In this document: one piece after another, positions 46,106 to 57,500 of the stretch
How positions within the stretch are numbered: the first letter of the stretch is position 1
How the letters are laid out: each line of letters begins with the position of its first letter
Source of the DNA: Amaranthus tricolor
Taxonomy: Eukaryota; Streptophyta; Magnoliopsida; Caryophyllales; Amaranthaceae
Length of the DNA stretch: 64,000 nt
Direction of reading: 5' to 3'
NCBI RefSeq assembly: GCF_026212465.1
Contig: NC_080051.1
Coordinates: forward strand, 24,284,727 to 24,348,726
Program-made: the position numbers and the translations under genes
Notes under the pieces: model-generated
Seen by the model: only the letters and a program-made list of their open reading frames with translations
What the model was told of the DNA's origin: nothing
Database searches by the model: none

Positions 46106-49100
46106 ATGGAAGTCTGCGGACCTCTCCCTCTTTCCACTCCCAAAATTCTGCCCACAAATTTTGATCCAAAATTCAGCAGAAAGTATTCTTCAATTGCTCC
46201 CTGTTACAAATTATTTGACCCTTGTTATGGGCAATTCATGCCAATTCGAAAAAATGTATGTGAAAAAGATTGCAACATTTCAGTCTATTTCATCTTATAT
46301 TATTCTGTATTCAATTTTGAAGTCTTATTGTGTATAAATTGAGATGGGTATTTTTTCTTTTCTTGATTTCACACAGATTTGGAAAGTACCCAGAATGCAA
46401 GTAGTGGAAGAAGAGTATGAATTAAGGCAAATGAAGGATATGGCTGCCGCTAGAAAAAGATGGGAAGCTTTGGTATAAAATTATTTGATTAGAACTCTTA
46501 TGGCAGCTTATTAATTTCAATTTATGTTGAATTTTGAATTGATTTGCTTTAGTATGTGGAATATGTTGGACTCTTCTATACATGAGTATGTGATTAGGTT
46601 AACCTTTAGTATTTTATGGTTGTTGTAACTCGAAAAGTTAAGAGATTTTAACAAATGAGTAAATGAATTTCCTTTAATAAAAAGTTAATTTATGTACTAA
46701 GATTTTGATTAGGGTTTCAAGAAGGATAATAGCAGTATTAAACTATGTTGTGGGTAAGGATACTAGTTTTATGTCCTTTATCAATGAGGCCAATTTTAGT
46801 GGACTTAATTAAAAGGCTTATTAAACCTTGTATGTAATGTAGCTTATGATGTTTTTTATGGTTAATTGGACACAACCTCTTGGTTATTGGATAAGATTGC
46901 ATGTATTGACCCCTCAAACTTCAAAGGTTCAAAGCTCACACAGGTGGAGACACTTAATGATATTATGGTAATGTAATGTTGTTGAATAAGTACACTATTC
47001 TAGTATTTTCTTTCACATATTGAAGTAAGCTAGTCAGGGGGAATCAAAGGAAATAACCACACATATGGATTTCTAGCTGTGGCTTAGTGTTGATCTGTTA
47101 TGATGACTAAGTTCTTAGAATGAATGGCGCACTATAAATTGTGTTTTCAGTGCATCAATGTTTGTATTTCTTTTAATAGCTTTGTGGTGGGAGGTCTGGT
47201 GACTTGCTTTCTTGTCAAATGGTTTAGCCGATTATCTTTTATGATGAAGAAAAGCAACATAGGAATTGTCCATGCATTGTGTTTTGAATTTTCTATGTAC
47301 AACTTTACTTGAATTTGTGTTTAGTAGCTTATTCGGGGTTTGGTGGAATACTCACCTAATGGCGTGTTTGATGTAAAGACCCATTTTTTGTGAATCCTAA
47401 GACAATTTTCTTTGTATGCAAACTATATCTTGTTGTGCTTGTGGTATAAAATCCTTGTGTGAGAATTCTATATTTTATGCCTTAGGCTTCCAAACTCTTT
47501 TGCATAGGTGAGAGAAGGTAAAGTCAAACCTTTGACACCAAGGGAGGCTGGGTACGCTATCCAACTCTCTGGCAAGACTTTGCTAGATGTCCGTCCAACA
47601 TCAGAGCGCAACAAGGTGAATATTTACTTGATCTATCATTTTTTTCTTGAGGCTACATGCACAGCTGCACACCCACCCCTACCCCCATTCCTATTTTTGT
47701 TATTAGCTTTGAAATGTTGGATGTATGTTAATGTGATAGTAAAGCTTGACTTAGTATGTTGTGCTTTTTTGGTATTTCTGAATTCTTAGTGTTAAGTATC
47801 ATGGTATTTACATTAACTATTCCAATTTGCTTGGTAACATCCATGCTATGGCATTGTTACCCAAAACACAATTCATTTCAGTACGTGGCGTGGGAATATG
47901 AACATGGGACATAACTTAGGGTGACTCGGAAACGTACAAGATTGTGTATATAATGTAAAGTTAATGTCAAAATAAAATTAATTGATATTTGTGCTTTTAA
48001 AATTTCTTTTTTTAGACATGATGTTTTCAGCTTTTTGGCTTTTTGTTTTTAATCTTCTCGTTTTCCTCTCTTTAATCAATAAACTAAAAATGAAGGCCAA
48101 AAATCTTTGTACAATATTGGTTGATCAGACATGTTGAGCGATTGGGGATATGTTTTGATAGTGATCAGGGACAAGAGTTTTGAGGTCATGGAACGGGGTT
48201 AGGTTCCACATTCTAGGTTTCTATGAGTTATGGTTCTTAGTTTGTAGAAAAAAACAAGTGCCATGTATTGTATACACTTTTCTGATACTTTCTGTTTTCT
48301 TCTTATTTGTTACAAGTTTTCTTCATGGTTCCAGCATAATGCCTTCTGTTGCTTGAATATGACACTTCTAGTCGACTTCTTCTCCTAGAAGACAACATAA
48401 TTGTTACGATAGTTACGATTTTGTGCCATCTCTAGGCAACTTAGGGGTGAGAAAAATCGGATATCCGATCTAATTCCAATATCCGATTTTCGATCCGATC
48501 TGACACGGATATTTAAAGCCGATATCAGAAAATGCTCTGATCGGATATTCGAGATATCCGATATCTGATGCCTTAGTGGATAAGTTGGAAAAGTTGAGTC
48601 AATATATGAAGTATTTGATATACGACATCCGAGTTTGGTCAAAATAAGTTTTTTAAAGATTATTTAATCCTACTAATATCATATATATGAATTCACTAAA
48701 CATTTGCGTAGATTCTATATCCGACTATTTGAACTTTGTCAAATATTTGGATTTCCGAATCAGTATTAGATATCCGATTTTTTAAATCCAGTATCCGATC
48801 CAACTAGAATTTCGAAATATCCAATTATTTGAATCTAATAGTTTTCTGGATCATCAAATAGTTTTGCTCAGCCCTACTAGCCACGATAATATTTTGTCTA
48901 TTTTGATGTTGTAGGCATGGGTTAAGGGCTCAACTTGGATTCCCATTTTTGATGTTGATGACAGATTTGATGTCGGAACACTCTCAACAAAGGCAACAAA
49001 TTTTTTGATGGGTACTTTTTGATTGCTATCATCTTTTGCTATTTATTACAATGTTAAACTGTATAGATGAGTTTTTGCCACTTTATGCTGATATGCACAA

Positions 49101-51381
49101 CCCACTGTTTGTGGCTTAGTGCTCTCCAAATGGGGGCAGGGAGACAATTTTGTACTTTATTTGGAAATTGGACTGCATGAAAGATGTGATGTTGTGCCTA
49201 AACTTAGATAAGTTACGCGATGTCTCAGAATCTGTTTGAATATATGTAGGTGGATGGTGGAGTGGTGTACCTACACTTTCCTATAATAGGTACGTCACTT
49301 GTAGCTAAACTACAGCCCTTTTAATAGATTGCAGTTCCTATTTGACAAGTGATGGAAGGTGTATTTCCTTTTCTTTCATTCTTACAGCCAATTCCTATCC
49401 AAAGTCAACGAGAAATTCTCAAAAGATACCGATCTTATAGTTGCGTGCCAGAAGGGATTAAGGTGATAAGTTTACTGTCTGATTCTTATAACTGAAAGCA
49501 GGAGACTTTATTTATTGTTTTTAGAAATTTCTTTGTGGCGATAGCTGTGTGTAGACTAGGATCTGACGTTATCGGTGGAATCCTTTGGATTAGATAAAAA
49601 GGTTCAAGATATATGTGTTCCCGTTTCTTTTTCTTGAAAAGGTCCAAGTGGATGTTGTTCTTTCTACCGTGCTTTGGTAGTTTAAAACTTTTGTAACCTT
49701 TGGTGTTCTGTGTTCCTCCATAAATAATATGGTCGATGTTGTTTCCAGTAAATTTTTGTCTGAGCCTGAGGTCCATAAAAAGAGAAAATACTTAAAATGA
49801 CAAACAAAAATTGGGCAAGAGCGACTATGTGCGTGACTATAAATTCCTTGCAAAAGAATTGATTCAGTTTTTAAATTAACGTCATTTCCTTTATCTAACT
49901 CGACCATTGATTGACAACAATAGGATCGTGTTGTAGTTCCTCTTCCACATTGATCTGACGTTAGCTAACGGTCTTTGTAGTGTGATTGATGATGTAATTG
50001 AAACACATTTCATTTTACATTCCCCTAACACACTGAACGTATTTGACTGGAAGATCTTTAGCTGCTTGTGAGCTGCTTTGTAATGCTGGCTACCAAAATG
50101 TATTTTGGGTGCAAGGGGGTCTAGAAGCAGCAGAAGAAGAGGTACTTTCTTTTTTAAAGCATTTTGATTTTTTCTGTTTGTTGTCTATCCTTCTGATGAA
50201 TGAAATGTAGTGGTTATTAATGTGTGCTATACTCATGCAGGAACTCCCGAGGGAAGGTCCACAGCCTTTTAAATTTGCTGGAATTGGAGGTCTTTCTGAG
50301 TTCCTTGGGTGAGTATTCCGTTTTTCCGTTCAATAACATTGTGTGCCACCTGTTCTCCAGAATGTAATTCTGTCTATATAGTCTGTTGTCAAATTGTGAC
50401 TTGAGTCATGTTGGACTCAATTATGTATCGGAACTTTGAGCATGGGTGTTTCCATGACAAGCTATGTTACTTGGACTCGGATACTTATGTTATATACTGG
50501 TACGTGTCCAAGTGTCAGATACGTCTAAATATTCAATTCTACGCTTAAACTGAAGTGTCTGAGTACTATATCATTGTCCGAGGATCAAGAATCGGACACG
50601 GGTACGTAAAGCAAAATGAAGAGTCTGAGTAACATAGATGACCAGTATTGAGAAAAGTGTTTCTTTGGACAAACACCATTTTTGTTAACAATCCTTGATA
50701 CATGCTTTATCATGGCAAGGATATGTATGGCCTATTCGGTGAAAGAAATTTGTGTTTGATGAATCATGGGTCGCATTGCTCAAGACTTTCTTACATTCTT
50801 GTCAATCTTTGGTATCGACAAAGTTGCTTGATTTTGTCTTGGAGCAATTCGGAAATGTTAGTCTTAGGCTTTCGATTTTATGTATAAAGCTATCACGTGA
50901 AGAACCAAAAAGTTGCCTACCTTCAAGCGTTCGAACGAACACCCCTTCAACCTGCAGGCAGAAACTTTGTTACTCATGCTGCTCAAACGAGCACAAGTGC
51001 ACTCGAATGGGCAGTCTTACACTGCTCCTAGCTTCTGCACTATTAGATTCATTACACAGCCTCAAGATTGTTGTGTCTTATGTTCAAATCTTATTGTCCT
51101 TAATTTGAAGTGCAAAACCTTTTCAGTTGGACAGATCAGCAAAGAGTCGCTGCAGCTAGAGAAGGATGGCAATATCGATTAGTTTTCTCTGCTCGTATGG
51201 TATGTATGCACTCAACAATTCATGAACAAGCTATTCCCTTTTCCTCGATGGTGTTGTAACACAAGGTATCTCTCCTGTTGTGTGTCTCTTGTTGTAGGTT
51301 GGATTATTTCTTGCTGCCGATGCATTGTATCTCGGTACTCAGCAAGTGTTTCGCTACCTACAAGAAATAAGAACTCATTGA
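46106..51381 (+). CDS. STR11: Rhodanese-like domain protein, plastid, 10 exons
   Basis: Exons 46106-46255, 46377-46472, 47508-47615, 48915-49011, 49250-49289, 49388-49462, 50054-50141, about 50239-50308, 51127-51199 and 51298-51381 join to about 292 residues, matching rhodanese-like protein 11 of plants in length and wording. The N-terminus is Ser/Lys-rich and acid-poor, as in a chloroplast transit peptide. The conserved middle holds REGKVKPLTPREAGYAIQLS, LLDVRPTSERNKAWVKGSTW, MGGWWSGVPTLS and the rhodanese active-site loop CQKGLRS (Cys about 184). The C-terminus has ELPREGPQPFKFAGIGGLSE, LGWTDQQRVAAAREGWQYRL and a hydrophobic end that may contact a membrane. Sulfurtransferase activity and substrate are unproven for the family member. 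No damage seen. Confidence 0.93.
48442..48876. mobile_element. hAT-like MITE in STR11 intron 3
   Basis: Ends TAGGGGTGAGAAAAA and, from the right, TAGGGCTGAGCAAAA form a hAT-type TIR. The flanks CTAGGCAA and CTAGCCAC could be an eroded 8-bp target duplication. The interior carries many copies of the self-complementary GGATATCCGAT and GATATCCGA motifs. Confidence 0.6.
50462..50637. mobile_element. Small MITE-like repeat in the intron before STR11 exon 9
   Basis: CTATGTTACTTGGACTC at the left and GAGTCTGAGTAACATAG at the right are imperfect inverted repeats around 140 bases containing GATAC/GGACAC motifs. The superfamily is not clear. Confidence 0.55.
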
Positions 51382-51599
51382 ATATCCGGCCCTTAAAGTC
51401 ATTCGCAACACACGTGTGACCGATTTTCATTTGTTCATCAAAATTTGTAGTGTGATTTAGAATGTTGTATGAAATATTAATATATCAGAGTTTTTGTATG
51501 TCTTTCTGTTTCATTTTTTGTGCTGATAAATGAGTATTTGGAAGTTCATATCTAAACCTGTTTAATGTATACTGTTGGTTTGCATGACAAACTAAAGAG

Positions 51600-51768
51600 G
51601 ATACGTAAGTTGGAAGTTGCGAGTCAAAACTGTGAGAAGCCGAGCAAGACCGAGCTCCCGAGTCGATTTTCCAAAAGAGATATCCGGACACCCTCGTCTT
51701 CCTACACCGAAAGGTAACAGCTCGAAATCCTTCCAGCCCTTTGAAGTCAATTACACCACCAAGTACTT
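51600..51768 (-). pseudogene. Relic of a cytochrome P450 heme-binding exon
   Basis: Minus-strand reading gives VIDFKG, a one-base frameshift, then KDFELLPFGVGRRGCPDISF and GKSTRELGLARLL, the heme-binding loop of a CYP71-type P450 with the final Gly changed to Asp (FGVGRRGCPD). It lies about 220 bases beyond the STR11 stop on the opposite strand. Nothing upstream of the heme region is recognisable. Confidence 0.8.
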
Positions 51769-51790
51769 CATCATTTCTTTTTCATCATCT

Positions 51791-54513
51791 AATAGCAGTC
51801 GCTAACAATTTTATCATTAGTAGTTTTAGTTTTAGTTCAATTTAATATGGGAAAAATTGACGTTAATAATCGAATCTTTTGCTCATCCATTGTAAATAAT
51901 TTCACTTTTAGATTATTTTAATAATTTAACATTTGCATTTAATTCGTTATAATCTAATTTTTGTTTTAGTTTGCTGGCAATTACTCTATTATTACCTATT
52001 ATTAGTAATTGATATGTTGTGAGCAATGTATGTCAAAGGTTAAATTATTAGAAATAATTTAACTGTGAAATTATTCACAGAGAATAAATGAAAGGTTAGA
52101 TTATTAATGTCAATTATTTTTTTTATATATATTAATGTGGGATCTTTTAGTAATTCGATTTTTATTTATTGTAAATTGTAATATCACAGCTGGGGTATTT
52201 ATTATAAAGTAAATAATACTTCTATTTGCTAGTATCTTTGTAATTTCTTCATATATATAACATGAATTAATATTTTAAAAATAATTTCGAATTATCTGAA
52301 TTGCAATTGGATAGTAAGTGAGGAAGGGATTATCATGCATGCCGAATCTTGGAAATATCAATATCATTGTGGTCGTACTCGTGCCAACTTATTTATTTGT
52401 TTCTTATACCCATCAATGTGTGCCTGTACTCTTCCATAGCTAATTGACTACTCCCTTTGTCCCATTTAACCTACATTTTTTATATAAAGGTATAAACATT
52501 ATTTTTAGGAAAAATTACCCTGAATAATACAAACTTTCACTGATTTTCCTACAATAATACGAACTTTCAATTAACCATGAATAATACGAACTTTAATACA
52601 TATTTCCCGCTAGCATACCTAACCGGTTCTTTACCTGGAGAAACGGTAAATTCCCATTTCTTCATTATGCTAGCGGAAAATATGTATCAAAGTTCGTATT
52701 TTATTTATAGTTAATTGAAAGTTCGTATTATTGTAGGAAAATCATTGAAAGTTCGTATTATTCAGGGTAATTTTTCTTACTTAGTTTTATTAGCCAAAAA
52801 ATTTTTTTTAAAGGAATGAGTAAGTTTACCGGTAACAGGTAAAATGGTATGCCAGCGGGAAATATGTATCAAAGTTCGTATTATTCATGGTTAATTGAAT
52901 GTTCGTATTATTGTAGGAAAATCAGTGAAAGTTCGTATTATTCAAGGTAATTTTTCCTTATTTTTAAGTAGGTGAATAAGACAAATAATTTAGGGTTAGG
53001 CTAAAGTCGAGTCGGCCTTAGTGCAGCTGATGACCACCGTCAAGCCAACTTGGCTTAGGGGTCTTATACATGATTCGAGTAAATTATAATTGACTCTTAA
53101 CATAAATTAAATATATAGGTCATTGAAAATGTAGTCCACATTGGATGAACTTCGTTTTGTTTAATTTATTGTTTAATTCTTACAAGTGTATAGTTTTTTA
53201 ATTAGGATTTCTGAAATTATTTTTCTCCAATTTAATTTGGAATCTAATCACATCAAATTTTCTCATTTGTGATTAGTACCTTTTAATTTCCGTATTTTTC
53301 CGTAAAAAGATTGTTAAAGAAATAAGAAACCCACAAATCACTAGATTTCCCAGATTTTTAGATTAATGCTATCTGCTTGGACAACCATCAAGAACTTTAA
53401 CTCCGTGCTTGTGATTGATACTTTATCTCACTTTTGATTTCGCACGCTATTTAATACACTAATTAAATTTTTTTTGTTATTCTCATTATGCTAATTATAA
53501 ACTATAAGATATTGATATTAATAAATTTACCTAGACAAATCAAACAAAGTTTACTTAGTTATTTTTTAACTTAATTTTTATTTATAAAATAAAAATAAAA
53601 TATAAATAAAAATTAATCGATAAATAGCGATAAATATAATGTGACACAAATAAGAAAAAGATTGGGTTTTGTGATTGATGATAGTAGGCAAAGTCATAGA
53701 AAAGGAGGGAGTGTCACCCACAACTCTGTCGGCTTTTTTTTTTCCCTATATTTGGCCATTGTTTCATCATAGATGACTATGGAAAGGATATTTTCTCCGT
53801 GCATAATAGACAACAATCCCACCCGCATTTCAGTAGTCCACCTACACAATCATATACTACTATACAATACTTTTCCTAATGGAAAGGATATTGTCTTCTT
53901 TTCTTAACTTATTTAGCCCCATTAACTTTTTTTATCATGAAAATTCATAAATTCGATATAATAAATTAAATTAGTGAGATATTTAAAAATAAGCGAGAAA
54001 ATATAAAAAATAACAGTGGTAATGTCATATTCGAAAATAAAATGAGACAAATTCATTAAGATAAACAAGTTAAAACCTAACTTTTTCATCCTCAAATATA
54101 GGTCAAGAGTCAAGACAACATCTAAACACACATATTGATACTAAAAGTGGTTTGGAGCCTTTACCATAGATTGAATCTATATTTTTGCATGCATTATGAA
54201 AGCATTAGTTTTATAAGGCACTACCTAGTGGCGAACCCTGGTGTCCTCCAACGTCTACACATGAAAACTTTTTAGTTTTCAAATATACATTATAATTTAT
54301 GTTGGATTATTCTATATAAACTAGTCATATATGCTTTCACTAACTTTTTTCTTAGTCTGCTGGTAACACTACCAATAATTTAAAAGAATCTGGAGCATAA
54401 ACTAATGAAAATATAATTCAACACAAACAATTTTATTGAAATCTCAACATTGCATACAACTATTACCAAATAAATTAGTTTTTTCAAACCTATCCTTCCT
54501 CATTAAACCCAAA
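51791..54513. other. Intergenic; foldback element at 52508-52957
   Basis: Otherwise AT-rich DNA. CTCCCTTTGTCCCATTTAAC at 52450 looks like an orphan MITE end, and 53430-53670 resembles a strongly decayed Stowaway of the 37500/55642 type. No gene. Confidence 0.4.
52508..52957. mobile_element. Foldback element, MULE-type, 450 bp with perfect 9-bp TSD
   Basis: The target site TTATTTTTA is repeated exactly at 52499-52507 and 52958-52966. The left arm begins GGAAAAATTACCCTGAATAA and has two inverted partners on the right, 52660-52780 and 52835-52957, both ending in GGTAATTTTTC. Internally each arm carries multiple ACGAACTTT/AAAGTTCGT units. The extra right arm suggests an internal duplication after or during insertion. 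Confidence 0.85.
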
Positions 54514-57500
54514 CTAGGTAGAATAAGGAGTAGCAATAAGAATAAGAGGAGTATTTCTATGAGTTGTAAGGCCAGGATATTCAACCATATCCAAACTCTT
54601 TCCATCTACATTATCAGGCAATGCCCAATCAAACTTCTGCATAAGATTAGCCAACACGAGCTCTATATTTGCAGTACCAAATAAAATTCCTGGGCACCCT
54701 CTTCTACCTGCCCCAAATGGGATCAAATTAAAATGCTGCCCCTTAAAATCTATGCCAGAATTGATAAACCTTTCTGGGTTAAACTCATTAGGTTCATTCC
54801 ACATTGATGGGTCTCTATGTATAGACCATGCATTGATGATGACTTGTGTTCCAGCCGGAATGTCGTAGCCATTGATTGTTGTTTCCTTCGTCGAGACGCG
54901 AGGTAACAACAAAGGAACTGCAGGGTGTAGCCTAAATGTTTCCTTGATCACGGCTTTTAAGTATTCCATTTTGTTCAAATCGGTCTCTGTTATGATCTCT
55001 TTATCTCCTGTGATTGATCTTACCTCTCTTTTAAGAGTTTCCATTGCATGCAGATTTCTTAGGAGTTCTGACATTGCCCATTCTAGAGTTGCAAAAGTTG
55101 TTGTGGATCCGGCAACAAACATGTCCTGCATCAAGTAAAATAAATAGTGGCCGGATAAATTAAGGGTGTGAATTGACGTACACGTACCATTGGGGGGCGT
55201 TGACCTTGGCCTTGGCCTTTTGAGACACAAACCGTGTTCACAGTGATGAATTTTGAACAGTAAATTAAAAGGGGCAATTAAAAATTTAAGATGACAACAT
55301 ATAAAAATTACGCTAATTTCTAAGTTTATGTAATTGGATCCACCTAAACCTCATTCTTAACCACAAATATTAAAATTAGATTTATTTATTATAAGTAGTA
55401 TTAATATGCAATGGTAATAATTAAATTATTATAAGAGTAAAAGAAAATACCCTTAATTACTGGGCTAAGCAATGCTCTTAAAAGTAATAGTGTCATTAAA
55501 TTATTAACATTTTAAAAATGATTATTGTAAAAATATTGTGAAGTCAATTATAATATAAGAACAAAAGTTTTAGACGCAACTTACTACATGAATCATGATT
55601 TATGGGATTGGATAACTTACTGTACTTTTTATACTTTAATATCTTTGCCTTCATTTTAAATGTCTTGTTTGTTCTTTTTTACGTTTGTCAATGCGCTAAT
55701 TTAATGCTTAATAGTGATAATTACGTATAATTAAAGATTATAAAAATTATATGTTAATAAATTTTATATTGAGACAAAATAAAACAAGATCTCATTTGAC
55801 TATATTTTAATGAATGGATTAAGAATAAAATGCAAATTAAAAACAATTGATAAATAATAACCTAAAAGTAAATGAGACATTTAAAAAGAAACAAAGTAAA
55901 TACTGTTTTCAATTACAAGGTAAATTTAGGAAAAAGAAGGGGCGACTTACAACGACTAAAATCCTTACAATAATCTTAATTTTTTATTAATAATGAATAA
56001 TCTCAACGTTATTATTACTTATGCTTAATTGTTGTTGCCCAAATGTTTACTGCTTTTTATAGGTTAACCACCACAAAAAATAATTTTAAATTAAAAGGTA
56101 AAATAAAGAAAAAAATTATCTATTTTATTTTTAAAAATTCTTTCTAAATTTTTTTCACAAATTGTTGTGAGAGACGGTCTCTTTGAGGACCATCCTTAAT
56201 TGTGCTGACCCATTATATATTTTGTAAAATATTGTAAGTAGACATTAAGAATGATGTAAGTAGATATTTAAGACATCTGAAATAGACATTAAGAATATGG
56301 TAAATAAGCATTAAGGATGTTGTAAATGGGCCAATGCAATAGTGAAGAAACAACCAACAAACAAATGCAAAGTAAACAACAAAAACAGAGCAAGCAACAA
56401 CAATGACAACAACACACAATATACGAGGTATCTAATGATACCTCCCCCTCAAACAAAGTATCTTATCATTAATATAAGTAAGAATACATTAATGACTCAC
56501 CTTATATGCTTCAAGAGTACCCTCTCAAAGTAAAAGATTGAACCTTAAACTCAATCTCATGCAATATGCATAAACAAGGATGAAGGGCTCTTATGGTGTG
56601 AACCCTAGCTTTCAATCTTGCATATGCCTCTCTCTATACTCTAATGATATTCTAAGACTCCTTATATAGCCCTAAGACATAATAGACAAACCTAGGACAA
56701 AAGGCCTAAAAGCCCACAAAATCCCGCAAGTAAACAGAAACGCATATTGGGTAAGTATTGCATGCTGCTCAACCGGTCAATCTAGCTCCCTGATGTTACT
56801 AGACAGTTGCTACATTAAGGCTCGATCAAGCTCCATACAAAGAAGCTTCCTAAACTTCGTGCCTTCCCATCATTAAGGCACACCAACTCATCATCATTCA
56901 TCACTTGATCAAGTGAGCCAAAACATATGTGTCCATACGCAGTAACACTCTCATCTTCACTCTCAAAAATGCAAGATAGAGCATGTATGATCAATTGATC
57001 GAACCCATCACTAACCTCATGGGAATTGGGTCTTGACTCAACAAAGGATAATATAAGTATGCACTAAGAATAAGGTACGTAGGCATTAATCTTTAATGGG
57101 TTGGGCTTGAGATACGTCTCTCAAAAAACTAGCTGAATTATTTTTGTTAAGTTTTTTTTTGTTGGAAAATGACATGTTTAATGCAAATTTGAGATTATCC
57201 ATTGTTGATCGAAAATGAGATTATTAACTTTTTCTAATTCATTTATCAATTTTTTTTTAATTTTTTTGTCTTTTTGGTAATATACCAAACTTTATAAATT
57301 GTACTAGGAAATTGTGACAATTAAACGAATTTAAAATTCACAAGTATGGAAGGAGAAGTTTGTATCATGGCTCCACTAGGCCCATCAACACCTAATCTAA
57401 TTACCGTGAACGACAAATATTTTAGTTTATTGTGCAGCTTGGCAGACTGTCTCTTTGAGAGACGTATTTTATGGTCAATCCATCAAAAATTAATACATAT

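Noticed and set aside
49486..49907. Two overlapping minus-strand frames of about 100 codons in an STR11 intron
   Set aside because: No recognisable domain, low-complexity composition and location inside a well-defined intron.
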